Shown here piece after piece: positions 1 through 6,818 of a stretch of 9,801 nt of DNA. Below the pieces are notes generated by a model. That model saw only the letters and a program-made list of their open reading frames with translations. It was not told where the DNA came from and made no database searches. Position 1 is the stretch's first letter. Each line of letters opens with the position of its first letter. The DNA is from Chloroflexota bacterium (lineage in GTDB: Bacteria; Chloroflexota; Anaerolineae; DTPP01): the NCBI GenBank assembly GCA_012514615.1, contig JAAYZY010000369.1, forward strand, positions 1 to 9,801. The letters run 5' to 3'. Made by a program: the position numbers and the translations under genes.

Positions 1-1
1 C

Positions 2-1888
2 CAGAGATACGATGCCAGCGACATTCAGGTATTGGAGGGGCTGGATGCGGTGCGGCGGCGGCCGGGCATGTACATCGGCTCCACCGATGTGCGCGGGCTG
101 CACCACCTGATCTACGAAGTGGTGGACAACTCGGTAGACGAAGCCCTGGCTGGCGTCTGTGATCAGATCGAGGTGGTCATCCACAAAGACTGCAGCGTGA
201 CAGTCACCGACAACGGCCGCGGCATCCCGGTGGGCATCCACCCTGGCACCGGCCGCTCGGCCCTGGAGGTGGTTATGACCACGCTGCACGCCGGCGGCAA
301 GTTCGGCGGCAGCGGGTACAAGGTGGCCTCCGTGCTCCACGGCGTGGGCGTCTCGGCAGTGAACGCCCTCTCGGCTTGGATGGAAGTACAGGTGCGGCGC
401 GAGGGCAAGCTGCACCGCCAGCGCTACGAGCGGGGGCGCCCGGTGACCCCAGTGGAGGCCATCGGCGCAACCGACGACACCGGCACCATCACCACCTTCT
501 TGGCCGACAGCTCTATCTTCCAGTCGCTGGACTACCGCTTCGAGACCCTGACCCAGCGCTTCCGAGAGATGGCCTTCTTGGTAAAGGGGCTCACCCTGCG
601 CTTCGCCGACGAGCGCGAGGGGCGAGAGATGACCTTCTACTTCGAGGGCGGCATCAACTCGTTCGTGCGCTACCTGAACAAGAACCGCACCGTGCTGCAC
701 CCGCCCTTCTACACCGAGCGTCAGGTGAACGGCACCAGCGTGGAGGCGGCCATCCAGTACACCGACGGCTACACCGAGTCGCTCTACGCCTTCGCCAACA
801 ACATCAACACGGTGGACGGCGGCACCCATGTCACCGGCTTCCGGGCGGCCCTGACCCGCTCGCTCAACGACTTCGCCCGACGCAACAACCTGCTGAAGGA
901 CAACGAGTCCAACTTCAGCGGTGAGGATACCCGGGAAGGGCTGACCGCCATCCTGAGCGTGAAGCTGCAAGACCCCCAGTTCGAGAGCCAGACCAAGGCC
1001 AAGCTGGGCAACGCCGAGCTCAAGGGGCAGGTGGAATCGGCGGTGGGCGAAGCGCTGGCAGCCTGGCTGGAAGAGAACCCCCGCTACACCAAGACGATCA
1101 TCGAGAAATGTGTCACCACGGCCCGGGCCCGCACTGCGGCCCGCCAAGCACGCGACTTGGTCATTCGCAAGAGCGCCTTGGAGAGCCTGACCCTGCCGGG
1201 CAAGCTGGCCGACTGCTCCGAGCGGGAAGCGTCCAAGACCGAACTCTTCATCGTCGAGGGCGACTCGGCTGGCGGCTCGGCCAAGCAGGGGCGCGATCGC
1301 CGCTTCCAGGCTATCCTGCCGCTGCGAGGCAAGATCCTCAACGTGGAGAAGGCACGCCTGGACCGCTCCCTGGCCAACCGCGAGATCCAGGCGCTCATCA
1401 CCGCCTTGGGTTGCGGCATCGGCGACCAGTTCAACCTGGCCGGCCTGCGCTACGGTCGGGTCATCATCATGACCGACGCCGACGTGGACGGCGCACACAT
1501 CACTACCCTGCTGCTGACCTTCTTCTTCCGCTACATGGAACCGCTCATCGCCGAGGGGCATCTCTTCTTGGCCCTGCCCCCTCTGTATCGCATCCAGACG
1601 GGCAAGACGGTGCGCTACGTCTACACCGACGATGAGAAGGATCGCCAAGTGGCCGAGCTGAAGGGCAAGAGCATCACCCTGCAGCGCTACAAAGGTCTGG
1701 GCGAAATGAACCCGGAGCAGCTCTGGGAGACCACCATGAACCCAGAGACGCGCACCCTGCTGCAAGTCTCCATCGAAGATGCCGCAGCTGCCGACCGCAC
1801 CTTCGATATGCTCATGGGCTCGGCGGTGCCGCCGCGCAAGCGGTTCATACAGACCCACGCCAAGAACGTGCGCAACCTGGATATCTGA
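2..1888 (+). CDS. gyrB: DNA gyrase subunit B, 5'-partial
   Basis: ATPase subunit of type II topoisomerase, which with GyrA introduces negative supercoils. The reading frame is open to the window edge and begins [17 protein letters not shown], which belongs to the family's N-terminal region, so the true start lies upstream; the TTG at 32 is internal. The GHKL ATPase domain shows [11 protein letters not shown] (Mg/ATP Glu and Asn), [17 protein letters not shown] and LHGVG, followed by the transducer QTKAKLGN lysine. The TOPRIM domain shows [24 protein letters not shown] and [12 protein letters not shown]. The C-terminal tail has [15 protein letters not shown] and ends NVRNLDI. The 628 visible residues match the short form lacking the large enterobacterial insertion. 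GyrB is preferred over ParE from overall resemblance, but family assignment without GyrA/ParC context is not absolute. The arginine in KLHRQ, at the aminocoumarin-contact position, and the Asp and Lys of the quinolone-associated motifs EGDSAGG and NVEKA are unchanged. The ATP-lid glycines are altered (see findings). Confidence 0.96.
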   Translation, partial: QRYDASDIQVLEGLDAVRRRPGMYIGSTDVRGLHHLIYEVVDNSVDEALAGVCDQIEVVIHKDCSVTVTDNGRGIPVGIHPGTGRSALEVVMTTLHAGGKFGGSGYKVASVLHGVGVSAVNALSAWMEVQVRREGKLHRQRYERGRPVTPVEAIGATDDTGTITTFLADSSIFQSLDYRFETLTQRFREMAFLVKGLTLRFADEREGREMTFYFEGGINSFVRYLNKNRTVLHPPFYTERQVNGTSVEAAIQYTDGYTESLYAFANNINTVDGGTHVTGFRAALTRSLNDFARRNNLLKDNESNFSGEDTREGLTAILSVKLQDPQFESQTKAKLGNAELKGQVESAVGEALAAWLEENPRYTKTIIEKCVTTARARTAARQARDLVIRKSALESLTLPGKLADCSEREASKTELFIVEGDSAGGSAKQGRDRRFQAILPLRGKILNVEKARLDRSLANREIQALITALGCGIGDQFNLAGLRYGRVIIMTDADVDGAHITTLLLTFFFRYMEPLIAEGHLFLALPPLYRIQTGKTVRYVYTDDEKDRQVAELKGKSITLQRYKGLGEMNPEQLWETTMNPETRTLLQVSIEDAAAADRTFDMLMGSAVPPRKRFIQTHAKNVRNLDI

Positions 1889-1911
1889 TGGCGAGGACAG
1901 GGCTGCGGTGA

Positions 1912-1935
1912 GGCGTCTGGCCGTGGCCAGACGCC
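1912..1935 (+). terminator. Hairpin after gyrB, possible terminator
   Basis: A perfect inverted repeat with arms GGCGTCTGGCC (1912-1922) and GGCCAGACGCC (1925-1935) lies 23 bases after the gyrB stop. Sterically it would form a 10-bp stem with a CGTG loop. No T-run follows (the next bases are CTACCCCGG), so it is not a classical intrinsic terminator. It may stop transcription in a U-tract-independent way or protect the 3' end of the gyrB message. Confidence 0.6.
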
Positions 1936-1956
1936 CTACCCCGGCCGTCACAGCCC

Positions 1957-1964
1957 AAGGAGGT
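1957..1964 (+). promoter_or_regulatory. Shine-Dalgarno that fixes the start at 1969
   Basis: AAGGAGGT is a near-perfect anti-16S complement. It overlaps the in-frame GTG at 1963, so that codon cannot be the start. The GTG at 1969 lies 5 bases after AGGAGG and is the preferred start. Confidence 0.75.
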
Positions 1965-1968
1965 GACC

Positions 1969-2784
1969 GTGCCCCAAGCGGAGCCTTCTTCCCCCAAGGC
2001 CCCAGAGCGCAAGTCGCCCCTGGCCAGCCTGCCCACCGCGCTGACCGCCGTGGCCGGGCTGATCGCCGCCCTGGCCACCATGCTCACCGCCCTGCACAAC
2101 ACCGGCGTGCTGCGCCCGGCTACGCCTACCGCTGCGCCGCCGGCCGTTGTGTCGCCGGCCGCCACCGAGCCGCCGCCGACCATGGCGGCTATGGTCACGC
2201 CCACGGCGACGGCCACTCGGCCGCCCCAGACGGTGACCGAAGGGTTCGGCCAGGGCTGCGGGGGCTGGGCCTCCCACGTCAGCGACGAGGCGCAGTTGGG
2301 CTGCGCTGGCGAGGAGTACCGCATCGCGGTGCACGAGATCGGCAGCGATTGGCACGTGACCTCGCCCTGGGAGCGCCGCCCGGTTGACCTGGTGGCCGAG
2401 GTGGACGCGCGGCGGGTGGAGGGCCTGGACGACAACGTCTACGGCTTGATCCTGCGGGTGCAGCCCAACGAGGACGACTTCTACCTCTTCGCTGTGAGCA
2501 GCGACGGCCAGTACAGCGTGCAGATCCGCCAGGGCGGCGCCTGGCAGGTTCTGCAAGACTGGGAGGTCGCCTCGGCGGTGCGCGGCGGCGACCAGAGCAA
2601 CCACCTGCGGGTGGAATGCCTGGGTCCGCAGATGCGCTTCTGGGTGAACGAGCAGCCGGTGGCCGACGTGCAAGACAGCACCTTCGCCAGCGGGAGCGTA
2701 GGCCTTCTGGCCGGCGCCGGCCCCACCCAAGACAGCGCCGTAGTACACTTCGACAACCTGCGCCTGTTGGTGGTGAGCGAATAG
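1969..2784 (+). CDS. Membrane-anchored protein with LamG/DUF1080-like beta-sandwich domain
   Basis: A 271-aa protein from GTG 1969, chosen because the ribosome binding site covers the earlier GTG at 1963. A short charged N-terminus (1-20) is followed by one hydrophobic segment (about 21-42, LPTALTAVAGLIAAL...), then a Pro/Ala/Thr-rich linker (about 50-88), then a globular domain (about 90-269). The layout suggests a single-pass anchor with the domain outside the cell, although a cleaved signal is possible. The domain has the strand pattern of concanavalin-like folds related to DUF1080/3-keto-disaccharide hydrolase: DNVYGLILRVQ, DDFYLFAVSSDGQYSVQI, NHLRVECLGPQMRFWVN and a final VHFDNLRL. Such domains often bind carbohydrate; no catalytic residues are evident. 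Cys97 and Cys112 could pair. It sits 54 bases before the deacylase gene, but a shared function is not shown. The family call is moderately sure and the specific function unknown. Confidence 0.8.
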   Translation: MPQAEPSSPKAPERKSPLASLPTALTAVAGLIAALATMLTALHNTGVLRPATPTAAPPAVVSPAATEPPPTMAAMVTPTATATRPPQTVTEGFGQGCGGWASHVSDEAQLGCAGEEYRIAVHEIGSDWHVTSPWERRPVDLVAEVDARRVEGLDDNVYGLILRVQPNEDDFYLFAVSSDGQYSVQIRQGGAWQVLQDWEVASAVRGGDQSNHLRVECLGPQMRFWVNEQPVADVQDSTFASGSVGLLAGAGPTQDSAVVHFDNLRLLVVSE

Positions 2785-2827
2785 CGGGCCCCTCGCAGGT
2801 CGGGCCCAACCCCATATCCCCCCCATT

Positions 2828-2832
2828 GGAGG
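2828..2832 (+). promoter_or_regulatory. Shine-Dalgarno for the deacylase gene
   Basis: GGAGG lies 6 bases before ATG 2839 and supports that start. The preceding gap also holds two GGGCCC hexamers (2786-2791 and 2802-2807) that could pair over a 10-base loop. That pairing is weak, with no T-run, and is unlikely to terminate transcription. Confidence 0.6.
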
Positions 2833-2838
2833 CATCAG

Positions 2839-3795
2839 ATGGCACACGATCCGCTTCAGGTAGGCACCCTTACGGCAGAGCCGGGGCAGCGCGCCTACGG
2901 CTACGTTGCAGTGCGCGCTGCAGGCGTCGACCTGCAGATCCCCATCTTCTTGATCTGCGGAGCCCAGCCCGGCCCCACCCTATCGGTCACTGCTGGCATC
3001 CACGGCGCGGAGTACGCCAGCGTGGAGGCCGCCCTGCGCCTGGGCCGCACCTTGGACCCGGCCACCCTGCGCGGCCGCGTGATCGTCGCGCCCATCGCCA
3101 ACACCCTGGCCTTCGCCGCCCGCTCCATCTACATCACCCCGCCGGACGGCAAGAACCTCAACCGCCAGTTCCCCGGCCTGGCCAACGGCACCTTCACCCA
3201 GGCCTTGGCCTACTGGCTGTTCCAAGAAGTGATCCAGCAAGGCGACGCCTTCATCGACCTGCACGGCGGCGACATGATCGAGGCGCTGGTGCCGTTTGTC
3301 ATCCACTACCGCTCTGGCGACGCGGCGCTGGACCAGGCCGCGGTGGCCCTGGCCCGGGCCTTCGCCCTGCCCTATGTGGTCCCCAGCGAGTCTGGCGGCG
3401 GCACCTACTCGGCGGCAGCCGGCGCGGGCATCCCGGCCATCTTGGCTGAGGCCGGGGGCCAAGGCATCTGGAGCGAAGAGACGGTGGGGCTGTTGCACAC
3501 CGGCATGCTGCGGGCGCTGGCGCATCTGGGGATGATCGACGCGGCTCTGCCCGCCGCGCCGCCGTCGCTGGTGCTGCCCGGTTGGAGCTGGCTGCGCTCC
3601 GAGCACGACGGACTCTTCTACCCCAAGGTGCAGGTGGGCGAACGGGTCTGGACCGGCCAGGACGTGGGGCGGGTGGCCGACGCCTGGGGCAACACGCTGC
3701 AGCCCCTCACCGCCCCGCGGGACGGCCAGGTGCTCTTCCTAGTGACGGCGCTGGCCATGAACAACGGCGACCCGCTCATGGCTATCGGCGGCTAG
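2839..3795 (+). CDS. Succinylglutamate desuccinylase/aspartoacylase family zinc deacylase
   Basis: A 318-aa cytoplasmic enzyme of the AstE/AspA (M14-like) family. These are Zn carboxypeptidase-fold hydrolases that cleave N-acyl amide bonds of amino acids and related amines. Zn ligands are visible as GIHGAE (His55, Glu58) and DLHGG (His142). KNLNRQFPG (105-113) matches the substrate-binding Asn/Arg stretch, and AEAGGQG (Glu204) fits the catalytic glutamate. The C-terminal part (about 250-318) looks like the beta-rich hammerhead domain typical of the family, with VGERVWTGQDVG and APRDGQVLF. There is no signal peptide or membrane segment. Start ATG 2839 has a good SD. The gene ends 21 bases before the NicX-like gene, suggesting co-translation and a shared pathway. 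The substrate cannot be read from sequence; AstE, AspA, DoeB-like diamine deacetylase and uncharacterised deacylases are all possible. All expected catalytic residues seem present. Confidence 0.9.
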   Translation: MAHDPLQVGTLTAEPGQRAYGYVAVRAAGVDLQIPIFLICGAQPGPTLSVTAGIHGAEYASVEAALRLGRTLDPATLRGRVIVAPIANTLAFAARSIYITPPDGKNLNRQFPGLANGTFTQALAYWLFQEVIQQGDAFIDLHGGDMIEALVPFVIHYRSGDAALDQAAVALARAFALPYVVPSESGGGTYSAAAGAGIPAILAEAGGQGIWSEETVGLLHTGMLRALAHLGMIDAALPAAPPSLVLPGWSWLRSEHDGLFYPKVQVGERVWTGQDVGRVADAWGNTLQPLTAPRDGQVLFLVTALAMNNGDPLMAIGG

Positions 3796-3816
3796 GTGGG
3801 CTGAGGAGGCAATCCC

Positions 3817-4848
3817 ATGGCATACGGACGAACGATCAGTGGGCCGGCCGCTGCAACCGAGTTGGTGGGTCTCTTCAAGCAGCAGCTCACGGCCTGCAAC
3901 CTGCGGCCAGGCGAGCTGTGCGTCGTGGCGACCGACACGGCCTGGAACCCGGTCTACGGGGCGGCCTGCCTGGGCGCGGCGCTGGACCTGGGCGCCGAGG
4001 CCTACCAGTTGACCCTGCCTCACTCGCACCCGCTGCCCAGCAAGTCGCTGGGCCCGGCCTGGGAGGAGGCTGACTTGCTGATCTTCGCCACCACGCATCG
4101 GCTGCACTACTGCGAGGCCATGAGCAGGGGGTTGGCCCGGGGCCTGAGAGGCCTGGCCGCTATGCAGCCGCTGCCGGTGCTGCAGCGCCTCACCGCCGAC
4201 GCTGACGTCATCCGCCGCACCAAGGCCGGGGCGCGACGGGTGGCCAACGCTCGGCGCATTCGCATCACCTCGGCGGCCGGCACCGACCTTTCCATGGACA
4301 AGAGCGGCCGACCCGGCGTGGCCAACTACGGCGCCGCCGACGTGCCCGGCCACCTGGACTTCTGGGGCGCGGCCATGGTGGAGACAGCGCCCCTGGAGGG
4401 GACGCTGGAAGGGCGGCTGGTGCTGGACGTGGGCGATATCGTCTTCCACCTGGGCCGCTACGTGGCCCAGCCCACCGCCATCACCTTCCGCCAGGGCAAG
4501 GCAGTGGCCTTCGATGGCGGGCTAGACGCCTTCTTGCTGCGCCGCTACCTGGAGAGCTACGGCGAAGAGAGTAGCCTCATGGCCGGGCACGTCTCGTGGG
4601 GCACCGACCGCCGGGCCCTGTGGACGGCGCAGACGGTGCAGTTCCCCGAGCCGGGCGCCGGCGGGGCCGACAGCGAGGCCCACTACGGCAACGTGCAGAT
4701 CGAGATCGGCAGCAACAACGACCTGAACTTCCGCGGCCGCAACGTGGCCAAGGCTCATCTGGGCCTGTGCGCCCTGGGCTGCAACCTCTGGCTGGATGAC
4801 GAGCCGATCATCGCCAACGGCCAGTTCGTGCCGGAAGAACTGAAGTAA
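3817..4848 (+). CDS. NicX-like (2,5-dihydroxypyridine 5,6-dioxygenase/M29 aminopeptidase-like) protein
   Basis: A 343-aa soluble protein resembling the family that includes NicX (Fe(II) ring-opening dioxygenase of nicotinate breakdown) and many proteins labelled leucyl aminopeptidase, related to M29 aminopeptidases. Family marks are the N-terminal PGELCVVATDTAWNPVYG, the central AAGTDLSMD (153-161), HYGNVQIEIGSN (289-300) and the C-terminal GCNLWLDDEPII (321-332). His258 (AGHVSWG) and His314 (KAHLGL) sit about where NicX has metal-binding histidines. The usual H-x-D near the C-terminus is here H314-L-G316, so the aspartate ligand appears lost (see findings). Start ATG 3817 has GGAGG 7 bases upstream (3805-3809). 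It lies 21 bases after the deacylase gene and 51 before the ABC ATPase gene. Metal use and reaction are uncertain; neither dioxygenase nor peptidase activity should be assumed. Confidence 0.75.
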   Translation: MAYGRTISGPAAATELVGLFKQQLTACNLRPGELCVVATDTAWNPVYGAACLGAALDLGAEAYQLTLPHSHPLPSKSLGPAWEEADLLIFATTHRLHYCEAMSRGLARGLRGLAAMQPLPVLQRLTADADVIRRTKAGARRVANARRIRITSAAGTDLSMDKSGRPGVANYGAADVPGHLDFWGAAMVETAPLEGTLEGRLVLDVGDIVFHLGRYVAQPTAITFRQGKAVAFDGGLDAFLLRRYLESYGEESSLMAGHVSWGTDRRALWTAQTVQFPEPGAGGADSEAHYGNVQIEIGSNNDLNFRGRNVAKAHLGLCALGCNLWLDDEPIIANGQFVPEELK

Positions 4849-4888
4849 CCCAGGCCGCAGGCAAGCCTGAGGGTCACAGACACCCGCC

Positions 4889-4896
4889 AAGGAGGG
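4889..4896 (+). promoter_or_regulatory. Shine-Dalgarno for the ABC ATPase gene
   Basis: AAGGAGGG ends 3 bases before ATG 4900. The 51-base gap before this gene shows a short CAGGC...GCCTG inverted repeat but no clear promoter or terminator, so read-through from 3817-4848 is plausible. Confidence 0.6.
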
Positions 4897-4899
4897 CCC

Positions 4900-5763
4900 A
4901 TGGCCACAGCAGCGATCGTAGCAGAGAACCTGGTCTACCGCTACGGCGAACTCACCGCCGTAGACGGCATCAGTTTCACCGTAGCCGAAGGCGAGATCTT
5001 CGGCTTCCTGGGGCCCAACGGCGCCGGCAAGTCCACCACGGTGAAGATGCTCAGCGGCCAACTTCGCCCCAAGGAAGGCCGCGCCACCCTGCTGGGGCTG
5101 GATGTGGCGAGGCAACCCAAACAGGTGCAAGCCCAGATCGGCGTCTGCTTCGAGACCACCAACCTCTACGAAGAGATGACCGCCATGGACAACCTGACGC
5201 TCTTCGCCCGGCTCTTCGGCGTGCCGAGGTTCGACGCCCCCAGCCTGCTGGCGCGGGTGGGGTTGGAGGGTCGCGGTCGGGACCGCGTGGCTACCTACTC
5301 CAAGGGCATGAAGCAACGCCTGATGATCGCCCGGGCCCTGGTCAACCGACCGCGCATCCTCTTCTTGGACGAGCCGACCGAGGGGCTAGACCCGGCGTCG
5401 GCCGCCTCGATCCGAAGCATCATCTTGGAGGAGCGGGCCCGGGGCGCAACGGTCTTCCTCACCACCCACGACATGATGGAAGCCGACAAGCTGTCGGACC
5501 GGGTGGCCTTCATCCACCAGGGGCGGATCGTGGCCCTGGATACACCCCACGCCCTGAAGCAGCGCTACGGCCAGCGCCGACTGCGGGCCCAGGTGGCCAC
5601 AGACGGCGGAGGGTTGGCCGAGCGCGAGATCGTGCTGGATCAGCCGGAGACGGCGGCGGCCATGCAGGCGCTCTTCAGCCAAGAGCAGGTGGTCACCGTG
5701 CACAGCGAAGAGGCCACCCTGGAAGACATCTTCATCGACATCACCGGGCGGGGGCTGGTATGA
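4900..5763 (+). CDS. ABC-2 type exporter, ATP-binding protein
   Basis: A 287-aa ATPase that would drive the two permeases encoded next. It contains Walker A GPNGAGKST (38-46, Lys44), signature YSKGMKQ (133-139, a common form in ABC-2 exporters in place of LSGGQ), Walker B ILFLDEP with catalytic Glu158, a D-loop EGLDP and H-loop His190 in TTHDM. The Q-loop position is GVCFETTNLY, with Glu85 where glutamine is usual. The C-terminal 70 residues (about 218-287) form a family-typical extension ending in LEDIFIDITGRGLV. No membrane segment is seen. Start ATG 4900 follows a strong SD. The stop TGA (5761-5763) overlaps the ATG of the first permease at 5760, so translation is coupled. The family includes drug, lipid and peptide exporters; the substrate cannot be told from the sequence. 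Confidence 0.94.
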   Translation: MATAAIVAENLVYRYGELTAVDGISFTVAEGEIFGFLGPNGAGKSTTVKMLSGQLRPKEGRATLLGLDVARQPKQVQAQIGVCFETTNLYEEMTAMDNLTLFARLFGVPRFDAPSLLARVGLEGRGRDRVATYSKGMKQRLMIARALVNRPRILFLDEPTEGLDPASAASIRSIILEERARGATVFLTTHDMMEADKLSDRVAFIHQGRIVALDTPHALKQRYGQRRLRAQVATDGGGLAEREIVLDQPETAAAMQALFSQEQVVTVHSEEATLEDIFIDITGRGLV

Positions 5764-6818
5764 TGGGCAGCCGCATCCGCACCCTGGTGGCCAAAGACTT
5801 GGCCTTGTACTTCAAGAACCGCTTCTTCGCCTTCGTCACGCTGCTGGGCCTAGCCGTTTTCATCGGCGTGTACTTCCTGCTGCCGCGCACGGTGGACGAA
5901 GCCCTGACCTTCGGCATCTACGCCCCGGTGATGCCGCCGGCCCTGGCCCTGGCCCTGGAAGATGAAGGCGTCGTCCTGGAAAGCCAGCCATCGGAGGACG
6001 CGCTGAAGGCCGCAGTGGCGGCCGGCGACTTCCAGGCCGGGATCGTGCTGCCTGCGGACCTGACGGAGCAAATCGCCGCCAACGCGAGGCCGCAGGTTCG
6101 CCTCTACCTGGCCTCGGGCCTGCCGGAGGAGTTCCGCGGCGTCTACCAGATGTTCGTGCGGGAGGTGGCCTTCCTGGTGGGCGGCCAACCACTGGCCATC
6201 GAAACCCAAGAAGAGGTGCTGGGTCCCGACATGGTCGGGCAGCAGATCGCCCCACGCCGACGCATGCTGCCGCTGCTGGCCGTCTTCACCCTGTTTGTAG
6301 AGATGCTGGGCCTAGCCAGCCTCATCAGCTCGGAGGTGGAAGCCGGCACCCTGCGCGCCATACTGGTGACGCCGGTGCGCCTGCCGGACGTCTTCTTGAG
6401 CAAGGGGCTGGTGGGGGTCGGTCTGGCGTTCGCCCAAGCGGTGGTGCTCATGGCCGTCACCGGCGGGCTGGCCCAGCAGCCGCTCCTCGTCTTGGCCGCG
6501 CTCTTCCTGGGCGCTGTGTTGGTGACGGGCATGGCCTTCCTGGTCTCGTCCGTGGCCCGAGATTTCATGTCGGTGATCGGCTGGGGGATGCTGGCGTTCA
6601 TCGTGCTGGCGATCCCCGGCCTGGCCGTGGCGCTGCCCGGCCTGGTCAGCGGCTGGGTGCGCGTCGTGCCCTCCTACTACCTGGTGGATACCGTGCACAG
6701 GGTGGTGAACTTCGGCGCGGGGTGGGGCGATGTGGCCGTCAACCTGGCGGCGCTGGCCGCGTTCTCGGTGGGGGTCGTGGCGCTGGGCATGGCCGCCCTG
6801 CAGAGGAGGTACGTATGA
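5760..6818 (+). CDS. ABC-2 type exporter permease, first subunit
   Basis: A 352-aa integral membrane protein of the ABC-2 family with the long extracytoplasmic loop seen in ABC2_membrane_3-type permeases. TM1 is about residues 22-41. A soluble loop follows (about 43-165, including DFQAGIVLPADLTEQIA). Then come five helices at about 170-190, 213-235, 241-262, 274-297 and 324-347. The cytoplasmic coupling stretch after TM2, EVEAGTLRAILVTP (192-205), is characteristic of ABC-2 permeases. Start: ATG 5760 overlaps the ATPase stop by 4 bases; ATG 5763 directly after is an equally possible start. The stop overlaps the second permease start (ATGA at 6815-6818). Three tandem CCCTGG units (5941-5958) encode part of an Ala/Leu-rich stretch. 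It probably pairs with the next gene's product as a heterodimer. Confidence 0.9.
   Translation: MMGSRIRTLVAKDLALYFKNRFFAFVTLLGLAVFIGVYFLLPRTVDEALTFGIYAPVMPPALALALEDEGVVLESQPSEDALKAAVAAGDFQAGIVLPADLTEQIAANARPQVRLYLASGLPEEFRGVYQMFVREVAFLVGGQPLAIETQEEVLGPDMVGQQIAPRRRMLPLLAVFTLFVEMLGLASLISSEVEAGTLRAILVTPVRLPDVFLSKGLVGVGLAFAQAVVLMAVTGGLAQQPLLVLAALFLGAVLVTGMAFLVSSVARDFMSVIGWGMLAFIVLAIPGLAVALPGLVSGWVRVVPSYYLVDTVHRVVNFGAGWGDVAVNLAALAAFSVGVVALGMAALQRRYV
6803..6809 (+). promoter_or_regulatory. Shine-Dalgarno inside the first permease gene
   Basis: GAGGAGG lies 5 bases before ATG 6815. It decides that start over the upstream in-frame GTG at 6722, which would create a 97-base overlap and an Arg/Gly-rich N-terminus unlike a membrane protein. 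Confidence 0.75.

Noticed and set aside
32..34. TTG as the start of gyrB
   Set aside because: The frame is open upstream to the window edge and encodes [11 protein letters not shown], which belongs to the GyrB N-terminus.
1948..2847. Minus-strand open frame of about 299 codons opposite the LamG-like gene
   Set aside because: No family resemblance and low-complexity composition; the plus-strand gene has an ideal SD and domain pattern.
5941..5958. Three tandem CCCTGG units
   Set aside because: They encode an Ala/Leu-rich stretch in a permease and are explained by codon bias; too few copies for a functional repeat.
6722..6814. GTG 6722 as start of the second permease
   Set aside because: It would overlap the first permease by 97 bases and add a Gly/Arg-rich tail; ATG 6815 has the SD and coupling overlap.
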